Source: Agromyces sp. S2-1-8 | GTDB taxonomy: Bacteria > Actinomycetota > Actinomycetes > Actinomycetales > Microbacteriaceae | DNA length: 64,000 nt | Assembly (NCBI RefSeq): GCF_021129215.1 | Contig: NZ_JAJOLP010000001.1 | Coordinates: 2,418,001 to 2,482,000 of the forward strand | Direction: 5' to 3' | Shown here: piece by piece, positions 35,709 through 44,409 of the stretch | How positions within the stretch are numbered: position 1 is the stretch's first letter | Layout: each line of letters starts with the position of its first letter | The notes under the pieces: generated by a model | Databases searched by the model: none | The model's input: only the letters and a program-made list of their open reading frames with translations | What the model was told of the DNA's origin: nothing | Position numbers and translations under genes: made by a program

Positions 35709-36032
35709 ATGTCGCAGGCTTTTGAGAGGACGGTTGGTGTGATCGGCGGGCTGGCGCTCGTCGGCCTGAACATCGCCGTCGTCGCGTTCTACGTTCTCTG
35801 GCAGATCGCGGACACTGCTGCGATCAATCACATGGAGTCCGCGTCCGGCTGGGACGCGTCGCGAATGCCGCCGAACGCCAACCTGCTCTGGCTGGCAGCC
35901 AACGCCTCGGTGTTCATGGTGTCGGTCGTGGACGCATTGGCGATCTTCATCGTGGCGATCCTCGTGAAGGCGAATCGCAGGGCTCAGGCCATGGCGGCAG
36001 ATCATGCGGGCCGAACGCATTCGGTGCGTTGA
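35709..36032 (+). CDS. Small two-helix membrane protein, unknown
   Basis: 107 residues. Two hydrophobic helices (about 9-32: VGVIGGLALVGLNIAVVAFYVLW and 62-86: LAANASVFMVSVVDALAIFIVAILV) flank an external loop of about 28 residues containing HMESASGWDASRMPPN. The tail is short and basic. I do not recognise the family. An AGGAGCCGGA ribosome-binding region precedes the ATG at 35709. Isolated between the PemK-like gene and a tRNA cluster. Confidence 0.65.
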   Translation: MSQAFERTVGVIGGLALVGLNIAVVAFYVLWQIADTAAINHMESASGWDASRMPPNANLLWLAANASVFMVSVVDALAIFIVAILVKANRRAQAMAADHAGRTHSVR

Positions 36033-36143
36033 CTTCCGGCAGACACGTGCAGCCACGTGCCATCGGCGCGGAACGCGGTGTCTCGCTGTCGGCGTGCGGC
36101 GTGCTCGAGGGGTTCCGAATCGGATGCGGCCGTGAAATGCGGA

Positions 36144-36166
36144 AACCCCCGGGCTACCGGGGGCTT
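36144..36166 (-). terminator. Terminator of tRNA-Val(CAC)
   Basis: CCCCCGG/CCGGGGG arms around a four-base loop; on the minus strand the stem is followed by TTTCC, just past the tRNA 3' end. Confidence 0.7.
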
Positions 36167-36173
36167 CTCGTTG

Positions 36174-36246
36174 TGGGCGATGCCGGGCTCGAACCGACGA
36201 CCTCTTCCGTGTGAAGGAAGCGCGCTACCAGCTGCGCCAATCGCCC
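36174..36246 (-). tRNA. tRNA-Val (CAC)
   Basis: Minus strand. Acceptor GGGCGAT/ATCGCCC; anticodon arms CTTCC/GGAAG around TTCACAC give anticodon CAC; T loop TTCGAGC. CCA is not encoded. It is nearly the same sequence as tRNA-Val(GAC) at 36712, in inverted orientation. Confidence 0.96.
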
Positions 36247-36283
36247 AAGTGGGTTTCGGTCTCCGTTGCGGTGACCGGACTCG

Positions 36284-36289
36284 ATACTA
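36284..36289 (-). promoter_or_regulatory. -10 box of tRNA-Val(CAC)
   Basis: TAGTAT on the minus strand, 37 bases upstream of the mature tRNA. Confidence 0.45.
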
Positions 36290-36424
36290 GCCGACGGAGC
36301 AGGGCGAATGCACATCGAGCTGCCGCCGGGCGCGGCGCGGGGGTGCCGCTTCGATCGACACGCCCGGGAATCATGGGACGAATGGCACTGTGACCGGGGA
36401 GAACATCGCGCGAGGCCCGCTCGG

Positions 36425-36452
36425 TTTGTGAATCGCTCGAAGTGTGTATAAA
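36425..36452 (+). promoter_or_regulatory. Promoter of the Gly-Cys-Val tRNA cluster
   Basis: TTTGTG (36425-36430), a 16-base spacer, and TATAAA (36447-36452) with TGTG ahead of it as an extended -10. It is one of the few A/T-rich promoters in the window. Transcription would start near 36459, 25 bases before tRNA-Gly. Confidence 0.6.
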
Positions 36453-36483
36453 GTCTTCTCTGCACGCAGAAATGCGGAGCAAC

Positions 36484-36556
36484 GCGGATGTGGCGCAGTT
36501 GGTAGCGCATCACCTTGCCAAGGTGAGGGTCGCGAGTTCGAGTCTCGTCATCCGCT
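36484..36556 (+). tRNA. tRNA-Gly (GCC)
   Basis: Acceptor GCGGATG/CATCCGC; anticodon arms TCACC/GGTGA around TTGCCAA give GCC; T arm GCGAG/CTCGT with loop TTCGAGT. CCA is not encoded. First gene of a three-tRNA cluster. Confidence 0.97.
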
Positions 36557-36612
36557 CTGATCAGGGTCGGGCGAAAGCCCGGCTCCTGTTCTTTGGTGGT
36601 GAACCCATGAAC

Positions 36613-36686
36613 GGTGGATTGGCCGAGAGGCGAGGCAGCGGCCTGCAAAGCCGTATACACGGGTTCGAATCCCGTATCCACCTCCA
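36613..36686 (+). tRNA. tRNA-Cys (GCA)
   Basis: Acceptor GGTGGAT/ATCCACC; anticodon loop CTGCAAA (GCA) in arms GCGGC/GCCGT; T arm ACGGG/CCCGT with TTCGAAT. The 3' CCA is encoded. Confidence 0.97.
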
Positions 36687-36711
36687 AGCCGAGATCCTCC
36701 CATCTCGACTC

Positions 36712-36786
36712 GGGCGATTGGCGCAGCGGTAGCGCGCTTCCCTGACACGGAAGAGGTCACTGGTTCGATCCCAGTATCGCCCACCA
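36712..36786 (+). tRNA. tRNA-Val (GAC)
   Basis: Acceptor GGGCGAT/ATCGCCC; anticodon arms CTTCC/GGAAG around CTGACAC give GAC; T arm ACTGG/CCAGT. The 3' CCA is encoded. Followed by a terminator hairpin. Confidence 0.97.
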
Positions 36787-36792
36787 CAATGA

Positions 36793-36817
36793 AAGCCCCG
36801 GCTCAGCCGGGGCTTTT
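36793..36817 (+). terminator. Terminator of the Gly-Cys-Val tRNA cluster
   Basis: AAGCCCCGGCT-CAGCCGGGGCTTTT: a 9-bp stem followed by TTTT, the most classical intrinsic terminator in the window. Confidence 0.92.
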
Positions 36818-36909
36818 CTCGTCGCTGCGGCGACCGCAGTGCGAGGTTCGGCGCTGGCGCGAGACATCCCCGTCGCGGCGAGCCGGAGCGGTGGGTCGGA
36901 GCGGTGGGC

Positions 36910-36948
36910 CGGACCCCGGTGACCGGCTTTCGCTTTCACCGGGATCCG
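36910..36948. other. Unassigned GC palindrome in the tRNA to beta-helix gap
   Basis: CGGACCCCGGTGA pairs with TCACCGGGATCCG (12 of 13 bp) around 13 bases. It belongs to the 291-base gap 36787-37077, which otherwise holds only the tRNA terminator and the hairpin at 37031-37073. Its role is unknown. Confidence 0.5.
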
Positions 36949-37030
36949 GTGGGCCGACATGGTCGGTCCACGGGGAATTGTCCCCCGAATCACCTACTTC
37001 GGGGTACACCCCCGTTCGGGGCAATCGGTT

Positions 37031-37073
37031 GCGGGGCGGTGCGACCCGGGTCCAACCGGTCCGCACCGCCCGC
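37031..37073 (-). terminator. Probable terminator of the beta-helix gene
   Basis: GCGGGGCGGTGCG pairs with CCGCACCGCCCGC apart from one bulge, four bases past the stop on the minus strand. There is no U tract. Confidence 0.6.
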
Positions 37074-37077
37074 GGCG

Positions 37078-39144
37078 TCAGGGCTGCGCCCAGGCGCCCG
37101 GTGCAGGCGGCGCGACGACCGGCGGCCGGTCGTCGCACGTGATCGTGTTCGGGAGCTCCCACGGTGCGAGCCACGGTCCCGTCGTGCCGCCGCCGTCGTT
37201 GCCGCCGAGATCGGCGACCGAGAACTCCGAGCCCGATGGCGGGAAGTTGAACGCGCCGCAGTTGTTGATGCCGACCGCGCCGACGTTGCGCGCGTCGACG
37301 TTCTCGAACGAGGCGCTGCCGGCCGTCCGGGCGCTGAGCACGGAGGTGCCCGTGCCGTCGATGCGGAGGTCGCGGAATGCGACGTGCTCGATCCGGTGGC
37401 GGTCCTTCACAGGCCAGTCGGTCACGAGCATGATCGCGTTGTAGGTGCTGTCGAGGTAGTGGTCGCCCGACACCGTGATGTCTGCCCCCTCGATCGACCG
37501 GTCGAGTGCGAAGAACCAGATCGCGCCGAGCCCGATGTTCCAGTTCAGCTCGTACGTGCCGGCGCGCACCGTCGTGTTGTCGGTGATCGCGAGCGTGCCG
37601 GCGAACGCCTCGGCACCGAAGCGGGCTCCGATGTGGATGCCGCTGCCTTCGCGGATCGGGTCGGCGACGAGGTTGCCGGAGACGGTGTTGTCGGTGCCGC
37701 CGTAGATCGCGATGCCGTTCGCGAGGGTCGGCGTCTGCACCGTGTTGCGTGCGAAGGAGTTGCGGGCGTTCGCGGTGCCCTCCGACCACATCGCGAGCGC
37801 GTCGTCGCCGGTGTTGCGGACGAAGTTGTGCTCGACGAGCGAGTCGGTGACGCCGCGGTGCAGGTTCAGTCCGTCGGCGACCTGGTCGACGATGATGTTG
37901 TCGCGCACCACGAGGCCGCTCATCGGGCCGTCGAACCACATTCCGACCTTGGTGTGCTCGATGTACAGCCCCTCGATCGTCGAGTCGCTCATCGCGCCCC
38001 CGACGCCGTTCACCTGGTCGGTGTCGATCCGCTCGGCGACGTCGCCGCGAACGGTGAAGCCCGACAGGTGCACGTTCGTGCTGCCGCCGTCCGACGCGTC
38101 CTTGCCGTAGAAGCCGACGCCCGTGTGCACCGAGCCGTCGGGTGAGGGCTCGTCGAGTGCGACCTCGGAACCGCGGACGACGGTGTACCAGCTGCCGGCC
38201 CCCTCGATCGTGACGTCGTCGACGATGATGTGGCGATCGACGCGGAAGGTTCCGGGCGGAAGGTACACCGGCACGTCCTTGCGCTTGGCGAACGCGATCG
38301 CGCGGTCGATCGCATCGGCGGCGTCGCGCCGCCCGGTGGGGTCGGCGCCGAACGCGAGCACGTTGGCGGCCTCGACGCGGACGTGCGGCGCCCCGACGAA
38401 CTCGGTGTCGACGAGGTCGATCGTCGTGAGCGCGGCGCTCGAGCCCGCGGGGGCGGTGAGCCGGAGGATGTCGCCCGCCCGGTAGGTCTTCTTGAGCAGC
38501 AGGCGCTGCTCGTCGTAGAAGTGCATCGGGCGGAACGGCTTCTGCACCTCGAACCCGTCGCCCGGCACGCAGCCGCACTCGGTGATCCACCAGTCGGGGT
38601 GGAGGAGCCCGGCGTTCGGATCGTTCGTGAACGGGTACTGGTTGTAGAGCCACGAGTACTCGCTGGTGAGGGTCATCGAGCGCTGCTGCTTGCCGTTGAC
38701 CGTGACCTCGAGCGGAGCCTCGATGCCGCCGCCGCCCGGCGCGTCGGGGATGGAGTAGCGCACCGTGATGGCGTTCGTGCGCTCCGGCAGCGCGAACTCG
38801 ACGTAGTCGCCAGGGGCGAGCTGCACGGCCGACCGACCGGAGGCCTCGGCCGCGAGGGTGTAGGCGTCCCGGACCGGTTCGAGGACCGTACCGTTCGTCG
38901 TCGCGTGCTCGGCCTCCTGCTCGAGGAAGGCCACGTCGGCGCCGCGGCCGGCGACGAGCGCCGGGTCGAGCCCGGCGCGGGTGACGTGCACGGCGGCTGC
39001 CGGGGGCGTCGAGGCCGGTGCGGCGATCGCCGCGGCGGGGGCGGTGAGGAGCGCCGTCGCGGCGACGGCGATCACGATGGTCGCGGCGGCGGCGGCGGCG
39101 GCGCCGCTCGATCGTATCGATGAGGTGGGGGAGCGGCGGGTCAT
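37078..39144 (-). CDS. Secreted right-handed beta-helix protein, probable polysaccharide-active enzyme
   Basis: 688 residues. A long signal peptide (about 1-45: basic MTRRSP, then a poly-Ala/Val/Leu core ending TAPAAAIAAPA) indicates export. Residues about 60-240 resemble a carbohydrate-binding beta-sandwich (DYVEFALPERTNAITVRYSIPDAP). The remainder is a pectate-lyase-like parallel beta-helix starting VLAFGADPTGRRDAADAIDRAI, the usual GH28-related opening, with rung-like repeats such as SGLVVRDNIIVDQVADGLNLH and NTGDDALAMWSE containing the candidate acidic pair Asp-Asp. Substrate unknown; alpha-glucan or pectin-type polymers are possibilities. It is divergent from thrS and next to a tRNA cluster. 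Confidence 0.85.
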   Translation of the reverse strand: MTRRSPTSSIRSSGAAAAAAATIVIAVAATALLTAPAAAIAAPASTPPAAAVHVTRAGLDPALVAGRGADVAFLEQEAEHATTNGTVLEPVRDAYTLAAEASGRSAVQLAPGDYVEFALPERTNAITVRYSIPDAPGGGGIEAPLEVTVNGKQQRSMTLTSEYSWLYNQYPFTNDPNAGLLHPDWWITECGCVPGDGFEVQKPFRPMHFYDEQRLLLKKTYRAGDILRLTAPAGSSAALTTIDLVDTEFVGAPHVRVEAANVLAFGADPTGRRDAADAIDRAIAFAKRKDVPVYLPPGTFRVDRHIIVDDVTIEGAGSWYTVVRGSEVALDEPSPDGSVHTGVGFYGKDASDGGSTNVHLSGFTVRGDVAERIDTDQVNGVGGAMSDSTIEGLYIEHTKVGMWFDGPMSGLVVRDNIIVDQVADGLNLHRGVTDSLVEHNFVRNTGDDALAMWSEGTANARNSFARNTVQTPTLANGIAIYGGTDNTVSGNLVADPIREGSGIHIGARFGAEAFAGTLAITDNTTVRAGTYELNWNIGLGAIWFFALDRSIEGADITVSGDHYLDSTYNAIMLVTDWPVKDRHRIEHVAFRDLRIDGTGTSVLSARTAGSASFENVDARNVGAVGINNCGAFNFPPSGSEFSVADLGGNDGGGTTGPWLAPWELPNTITCDDRPPVVAPPAPGAWAQP

Positions 39145-39387
39145 GTCGGCACGGGTCCTCTCGAGTCGTGTGCGCCATCGGACAGCTCGCGGGCACTGCA
39201 CGGCCCGGATGCGGCCGACTGTAGGAGCGCGGCCCGATGTCGCACAAGGCACTGATGTGAAATGTCGATGAAGTGTCGAGTTCTTGCGCGATCGGACGCA
39301 AGCGGGTGCAAGCCCTCGTGCGCCGAGGCATCCGATCGCACGCAACTCGGCGCAAGCCGTGCGCCGGAGCGAGGGTCGGCGGCCGAC

Positions 39388-39393
39388 TACAGT
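39388..39393 (+). promoter_or_regulatory. -10 box of thrS
   Basis: TACAGT, 40 bases before the GTG start. The 289-base gap 39145-39433 also holds the beta-helix gene's leader and one copy of the 10-mer (39324-39333). No T-box element was recognised. Confidence 0.4.
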
Positions 39394-39433
39394 TGAAGGG
39401 TTCGTTTCAAGAGAATCCAAGGAGTGGATCCAG

Positions 39434-41413
39434 GTGGCTGACGGCTTCGAGCTCTTCACCGACCGATCCGTTGTCGCGATGCGCGTCAACGGCGAGCTCA
39501 AGGACCTCGCCACGACGGTGACGGACGCCGACGTCGCCGAACCGGTCACCATCGACTCGCCCGACGGCCTGAACATCCTGCGCCACTCGACTGCGCACGT
39601 CCTGGCGCAGGCCGTGCAGAACGTCAACCCCGAGGCGAAGCTCGGCATCGGTCCGCCCGTCACCGACGGCTTCTACTACGACTTCGACGTCGAAGAGGCG
39701 TTCTCGACCGACGACCTGAAGGCCCTCGACAAGGAGATGGCGCGCATCATCCGTGCCGGCCAGCGCTTCGTGCGCCGGGTCGTCACCGACGACGAGGCGC
39801 GCGCCGAGCTCGCGAACGAGCCGTACAAGCTCGAGCTCATCGGGCTCAAGGGGGCGGCTTCGACCGGCGGTGACAACGAGAACGTCGAGGTCGGCGCGGG
39901 CGAGCTGACGATCTACGACAACGTCGACCCCAAGACCGGCGAGGTCGCCTGGAAGGACCTGTGCCGCGGGCCCCACCTGCCGAACACCCGCATGATCGGC
40001 AACGGATGGGCGCTGCAGCGCGTCGCCGGCGCCTACTGGCGCGGCAGCGAGAAGAACCCGCAGCTCCAGCGCATCTACGGCACCGCATGGCCGACGAAGG
40101 ACGAGCTGCGCGCGTACCAGCACCGCCTGGAGGAGGCGGCCAAGCGCGACCACCGCAAGCTCGGCAAGGAGCTCGACCTGTTCAGCTTCCCCGACGAGAT
40201 CGGCTCGGGCCTGTCGGTGTGGCACCCCAAGGGCGGCATCGTGCGCGGTGAGATGGAGCAGCACGCCCGTCGCCGCCACGTCGAGGGCGGCTACACCTAC
40301 GTGTACACGCCCCACATCTCGAAGGAGGACCTCTTCCTCCAGTCGAACCACCTGGTCACCTACCGCGAGGGGATGTTCCCGCCCATCGTCATGGACGAGG
40401 AGCGCGACGCCGATGGCAACGTCACGAAGCAGGGCCAGGACTACTACCTGAAGCCGATGAACTGCCCGATGCACATCCTCATCTACAAGGAGCGCGCGCG
40501 CAGCTACCGCGACCTGCCGATGCGGCTCGCGGAGAACGGCACCGTGTACCGCAACGAGCTCTCTGGCGCCCTGCACGGCCTCACTCGCGTGCGCGGGTTC
40601 ACCCAGGACGACTCCCACCTGTTCGTCACCCCCGAGCAGCTCGAGGAGGAGACGACCCGCGTGCTCGAGTTCGTCATCTCGATGCTGCGCGACTTCGGCC
40701 TCGAGGACTTCGAGCTCGAGCTCTCGATGCGCGACGACGAGAAGTCGAAGTGGATCGGTACCGACGAGTTCTGGGAGTACTCGACGAACGCGCTGCGCAA
40801 CGTCGCCCTCGCGAGCGGGCTGAAGCTGACCGAGGTGCCCGGCGAGGCGGCGTTCTACGGCCCGAAGATCGACCTCAAGACCCGCGACGCGATCGGTCGC
40901 ACCTGGCAGCTGTCGACCGTGCAGGTCGACCCCAACCTGCCCGAGCGGTTCGAGCTCGAGTACATGGGCCCCGACGGCGAGAAGCACCGGCCGATCATGA
41001 TCCACCGAGCGCTGTTCGGCTCGATCGAGCGCTTCTTCGCGATCCTGCTCGAGCACTATGCCGGGGTCTTCCCGGTGTGGCTCGCGCCGGTGCAGGTCGT
41101 CGGCATTCCCGTCGCCGACGAGTACGCGCCGTATCTCGGGGCGATCATCGAGCAGCTGAAGGGCTTCGGCGTGCGCGCCGAGCTCGACGTGAGCGACGAT
41201 CGCATGCAGAAGAAGATCCGCACCCACACCACCCAGAAGGTGCCGTTCCAGCTCATCGCGGGAGACAACGACCGCTCGGGCGAGACGGTCAGCTTCCGGT
41301 TCCGCGACGGCAGCCAGGAGAACGGGGTGCCGATCGCCCGGGCGATCGACCTCGTGCGAGCGGCGATCGCCGACCACCGCCAGGTCACCACCCGCGACGA
41401 CCTCTTCGCATGA
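39434..41413 (+). CDS. thrS: Threonyl-tRNA synthetase
   Basis: 659 residues, full length. An N-terminal TGS-like domain (about 1-60) is followed by the editing/SAD domain: [11 protein letters not shown] with its metal His pair, and [13 protein letters not shown]. The class II core has motif 2 [21 protein letters not shown] and the zinc-binding Cys in [13 protein letters not shown], and motif 3 is [18 protein letters not shown]. The C-terminal anticodon domain is at about 560-659. It charges tRNA-Thr. The GTG at 39434 has AAGGAG at a good distance. It overlaps the HIT gene by four bases (ATGA). Confidence 0.98.
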   Translation: MADGFELFTDRSVVAMRVNGELKDLATTVTDADVAEPVTIDSPDGLNILRHSTAHVLAQAVQNVNPEAKLGIGPPVTDGFYYDFDVEEAFSTDDLKALDKEMARIIRAGQRFVRRVVTDDEARAELANEPYKLELIGLKGAASTGGDNENVEVGAGELTIYDNVDPKTGEVAWKDLCRGPHLPNTRMIGNGWALQRVAGAYWRGSEKNPQLQRIYGTAWPTKDELRAYQHRLEEAAKRDHRKLGKELDLFSFPDEIGSGLSVWHPKGGIVRGEMEQHARRRHVEGGYTYVYTPHISKEDLFLQSNHLVTYREGMFPPIVMDEERDADGNVTKQGQDYYLKPMNCPMHILIYKERARSYRDLPMRLAENGTVYRNELSGALHGLTRVRGFTQDDSHLFVTPEQLEEETTRVLEFVISMLRDFGLEDFELELSMRDDEKSKWIGTDEFWEYSTNALRNVALASGLKLTEVPGEAAFYGPKIDLKTRDAIGRTWQLSTVQVDPNLPERFELEYMGPDGEKHRPIMIHRALFGSIERFFAILLEHYAGVFPVWLAPVQVVGIPVADEYAPYLGAIIEQLKGFGVRAELDVSDDRMQKKIRTHTTQKVPFQLIAGDNDRSGETVSFRFRDGSQENGVPIARAIDLVRAAIADHRQVTTRDDLFA

Positions 41414-41982
41414 CCAGCTACGGGGCCGACGAGTTCGACGGGGTGCCCACGGATGCCTCGGCCGACCTGGCCGGCGTGCCCGACGCGTTCCAGCGACTCT
41501 GGACCCCGCATCGGCTCGTCTACATCCAGCAGGGCCAGCAGCCCGACGAGCACGCCTGCCCGTTCTGCCGAGCGCCCGAGATGAGCGACGAGCAGTCGCT
41601 CATCGTCGCGCGCGGGGAGCACGCCTACGTCCTGCTCAACCTGTTCCCCTACAACTCGGGCCACCTGCTGGTCTGCCCGTACCGCCATATCGCGACCTAC
41701 GACGAGGCGAACGCCGACGAGGTCGCCGAGATCGGCGAGCTCACGCAGACCGCCATGCGCGTCGTCAAGCAGGTCTCGAAGTGCGACGGGTTCAACATCG
41801 GCATGAACCAGGGGCGCATCGCGGGTGCCGGCATCGCCGAGCACCTGCACCAGCACATCGTGCCGCGCTGGGCGCTCGACTCGAACTTCTTCCCGATCAT
41901 CGCGGGCACGAAGGCGCTGCCGCGGCTGCTCGGCGAGGTGCGGCAGGAGATCGCGGACGGCTGGCCCGCCCCGGCCGGATAG
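41410..41982 (+). CDS. HIT-domain nucleotide hydrolase/phosphorylase
   Basis: 190 residues. The histidine triad [10 protein letters not shown] has His145, His147 and His149; the middle His forms the nucleotidyl intermediate. A Cys pair, HACPFC, lies near residue 52, as in actinobacterial Ap4A phosphorylases (the Mycobacterium homologue beside thrS is one). So it probably cleaves diadenosine tetraphosphate or AMP-lysyl-type substrates. Translationally coupled to thrS. In many actinobacteria pgsA and pimA follow; here a palindrome and the minus-strand pdxY gene follow. Confidence 0.92.
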   Translation: MTSYGADEFDGVPTDASADLAGVPDAFQRLWTPHRLVYIQQGQQPDEHACPFCRAPEMSDEQSLIVARGEHAYVLLNLFPYNSGHLLVCPYRHIATYDEANADEVAEIGELTQTAMRVVKQVSKCDGFNIGMNQGRIAGAGIAEHLHQHIVPRWALDSNFFPIIAGTKALPRLLGEVRQEIADGWPAPAG

Positions 41983-42076
41983 GCCTCCGGTCGGTCGAGT
42001 GGCGACGGAGCGGCGTCTCGAGACCATCGCGGGATGGTCTCGAGTCGGCGCCTCGCGCCTGCTCGACCGGCCTCGG
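41981..42076. repeat. 96-bp imperfect palindrome, REP-like, between convergent genes
   Basis: The centre CTCGAGACCATC-GCGG-GATGGTCTCGAG is perfect. The arms continue imperfectly outward to GGTCGGTCGAG on the left and CTCGACCGGCC on the right. Each half resembles the 'GGTCGAG ... TCTCGAGACC' repeats scattered through Microbacteriaceae genomes. A partial relative lies at 2378-2398 (TTCGAGCGGCGACGGAG). It can act as a two-way terminator for the HIT and pdxY genes. Confidence 0.7.
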
Positions 42077-42077
42077 G

Positions 42078-42929
42078 TCAGCGAACCTGCCGCACCTCGA
42101 ACTGCATGCGCGGATTCGCGTAGAACTCCTGCGACTCGACGAGCTGCAGCTCGCGTTCGCCCGACTCGTGCGTGGTCGCCAGCAGGTCGTAGACGCTCGA
42201 GATCGTGCGGGCGAGGGCATCGGCGGCGTCGCCCGTGCGGCGATAGTGCGCGGTGAAGAGCGCCGCCGTGACATCCCCTGAGCCGTTCGCCTTGAGCGGC
42301 AGGTGCGGGGTCTGCGCGAGCCATGCGCCGCGCTCGTCGACCGCGAGCATCTCGATCGTGCCGGGCGTGCGGTCGGGCCGCTCGACGCTCGTGACGAGCA
42401 CCGTCGACGGCCCCGACGCGCGCGCCAGGTCGACCGACGCGAGGGTGGACTCGAGCGTGTCGGGTTCGGTGCCGGTCAGGTAGCCGAGTTCGAACTGGTT
42501 CGGGGTGATGAGGTCGGCCGCCGGCACGACGCGCTCGCGGAGCAGCACCGGGATCGCGGGGGCGACGAAGCATCCCGACTTCGCGTTGCCCATCACGGGG
42601 TCGCAGGCGTAGATCGCCGACGGGTTCGCCGCCTTCACCCGCGACACGGCGTCGAGGATGACGTCGGCGATGCCGTCGCTGCCCTGGTAGCCGCTCAGCA
42701 CGACGTCGATGCCGCCGAGCACGCCGCGCTCCTCGATGCCCGTGATGACCTCGCGGACGTCGTCGGGGGAGATGAGAGGCCCGCGCCAGGCGCCGTAGCC
42801 GGTGTGGTTCGAGAAGTTCACCGTGTAGACGGGGAGCACCTCGACGCCGATGCGCTGCAGGGGGAACACGGCCGCGGAGTTGCCGACGTGGCCGTAGGCG
42901 ACCGCCGACTGGATCGAGAGGATCTTCAC
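42078..42929 (-). CDS. pdxY: Pyridoxal kinase PdxY
   Basis: 283 residues, ribokinase-like fold. Characteristic segments: [30 protein letters not shown] with the substrate loop, [19 protein letters not shown] and the ATP/anion-hole motif [14 protein letters not shown] with the catalytic Asp. It phosphorylates pyridoxal (and analogues) in B6 salvage. GTG start at 42929; a minus-strand GATGAT ends six bases upstream, so it may also be transcribed without a leader. Seven bases from the pdxR stop in the same direction, hence a pdxR-pdxY operon. Confidence 0.95.
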   Translation of the reverse strand: MKILSIQSAVAYGHVGNSAAVFPLQRIGVEVLPVYTVNFSNHTGYGAWRGPLISPDDVREVITGIEERGVLGGIDVVLSGYQGSDGIADVILDAVSRVKAANPSAIYACDPVMGNAKSGCFVAPAIPVLLRERVVPAADLITPNQFELGYLTGTEPDTLESTLASVDLARASGPSTVLVTSVERPDRTPGTIEMLAVDERGAWLAQTPHLPLKANGSGDVTAALFTAHYRRTGDAADALARTISSVYDLLATTHESGERELQLVESQEFYANPRMQFEVRQVR

Positions 42930-42936
42930 CGTTCGA

Positions 42937-44298
42937 TCATCGCATCTCCGACGAGCGCGCCCGCGCGACGGGTGCCCCCGGGCTCGACACCGCTCGGATC
43001 GAGGCCGCGACGTCGGCCGCGAGCTTCGCCAGGTCGGCGTCGTCGAGATCGTGCACCGTGAGCCGCAGCCGATCCGACGGCGCCCGGTCGCCGAGGGCGA
43101 ACTCGTCGCCGGGTCGGGCCAGCCAGCCCCGGCGCATGAGCTGCTCGGCGACGTCCCTGGCCGGAGCGTCGAGCCCCACCCAGACGTTGAGCCCGTCGCC
43201 CGGGGCCGTCGGCACGCCGGCCGCCGTCAGCAGTGCTGCGAACTCGGCGTTCCGGGCGGCGTAGTGCTCGCCTGCGGTGCGGATGCCATGGGCGACGGCC
43301 GGGTCGGTCGCCAGCGCGTGCACGAGGCGCTGCAGCAGATGGCTCACCCACGTCGTGCCCGGAGTCAGCCGCATCGCGAGGCGGTCGGCGGTCTCGGGGT
43401 CGGAGGCGGACACCGCCAGGCACATGTCGGGGCCGAGGAATTTCGAGACGGACCGCACGAGCGCCCAGCGGCGGTGCTCGGGGCCGATCAGCGAATGGAA
43501 CGGCTGACGCGAGAGGAGCGAGTAGTGGTCGTCCTCGATGACGAGCACGTACGGGTGGTCGCGCAGCACGGCGCGCAGTTCGGCGGCGCGTGCGGCCGTG
43601 AGGCTCGCACCGGTCGGGTTCTGGGCGCGCGGCGTGCAGATGACGGCGCGCACCCCCTGCTCGAGCGCGGCGCGCAGCCCGTCGACCGTCATGCCCTCCT
43701 CGTCGACGGCCACCGGCACGGGGCGGTAGCCGGCGACCCGCACCGTGTGGATGCTCGTGAGGAAGCACGGATCTTCGAGGGCGACGGCGTCGTCGCGCGT
43801 GAGCGCCTGCGCGAGCAGTCGCTCGACCGCGTCGGCGGCACCGCTCGTGACGGTCAGGCGCATCGGGGTGCCGGGTGGGAGGTCGCCGCGCATCCAGTCG
43901 TCGGCCCAGCGTTCGAGTCCGGGGTCGATGACCGGTTCGCCGTAGAGCACCGGGCGTCGGGCGATGCTCGCGAGCACCGGCGAGGGATCGGGGATGCGCG
44001 AGGCATCCGGATTGCCCGTGCCGATGTCGCGCAGCGCGGTGTCGGCGGCGAAGCCCTCCTGGGCGACGGGTGCCGAGCCCGCGACGCGGGTGCCGCCACG
44101 GCCGAGCGTCACGACGATGCCTGCGCTGGTGAGTTGCCGGTATGCGGCCACGGCGGTGTTGCGATTGACGCCGAGTTGCTCGGCGAGGCTGCGCACCGGT
44201 GGGAGCGCGTCGCCCGGGCGCAGTGCCCCGCGCTCGACCAGGGCGCGCAGGCTCTCCGCGATCTCAGCCGCCGATCGTCCCTCGATGTCGATGATCAC
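42937..44298 (-). CDS. pdxR: MocR/PdxR-family transcriptional regulator with aminotransferase-like domain
   Basis: 453 residues. The N-terminal GntR winged helix (about 1-70) reads [30 protein letters not shown]. The C-terminal fold-type I aminotransferase domain contains the PLP-binding Lys in [10 protein letters not shown] and the PLP-contacting [10 protein letters not shown]. PdxR regulators activate pdxST when PLP is low and often repress themselves. Divergent from pdxS across 111 bases and upstream of pdxY. The GTG at 44298 has GAAAGG eight bases before it; an in-frame ATG at 44328 lacks a ribosome-binding site and overlaps a probable TAGCAT -10. Confidence 0.94.
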   Translation of the reverse strand: MIIDIEGRSAAEIAESLRALVERGALRPGDALPPVRSLAEQLGVNRNTAVAAYRQLTSAGIVVTLGRGGTRVAGSAPVAQEGFAADTALRDIGTGNPDASRIPDPSPVLASIARRPVLYGEPVIDPGLERWADDWMRGDLPPGTPMRLTVTSGAADAVERLLAQALTRDDAVALEDPCFLTSIHTVRVAGYRPVPVAVDEEGMTVDGLRAALEQGVRAVICTPRAQNPTGASLTAARAAELRAVLRDHPYVLVIEDDHYSLLSRQPFHSLIGPEHRRWALVRSVSKFLGPDMCLAVSASDPETADRLAMRLTPGTTWVSHLLQRLVHALATDPAVAHGIRTAGEHYAARNAEFAALLTAAGVPTAPGDGLNVWVGLDAPARDVAEQLMRRGWLARPGDEFALGDRAPSDRLRLTVHDLDDADLAKLAADVAASIRAVSSPGAPVARARSSEMR

Positions 44299-44336
44299 GT
44301 CACCGCCCTTTCGTCGTTCTCCGACCATGCTATCTT

Positions 44337-44366
44337 TTGGCCTAGGTCAATCATTCCGTTGGTCTG
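44337..44366. promoter_or_regulatory. Direct-repeat operator between pdxR and pdxS
   Basis: TTGGCCTA (44337-44344) and TTGGTCTG (44359-44366) are in the same orientation, 22 bp start to start, about two helical turns. They lie in the divergent promoter region of pdxR and pdxS. GntR/MocR regulators typically bind such direct repeats. The assignment to PdxR rests on position. Confidence 0.5.
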
Positions 44367-44409
44367 TTCTGAAGCGCGAGTCGCTGCGCGCTCATCGAAA
44401 GGATTCCCC

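Noticed and set aside
36174-36786. Prophage or integrative element attachment site at the tRNA cluster
   Set aside because: No integrase, no phage gene and no direct repeat of a tRNA 3' end was seen within the window.
39145-39433. T-box riboswitch before thrS
   Set aside because: No specifier loop or the conserved T-box sequence could be found in the 289-base gap.
43051-44409. Long plus-strand extension upstream of pdxS
   Set aside because: It is antisense to pdxR, which has clear helix-turn-helix and PLP motifs. The pdxS family N-terminus and the AAAGGA site fix the start at 44410.
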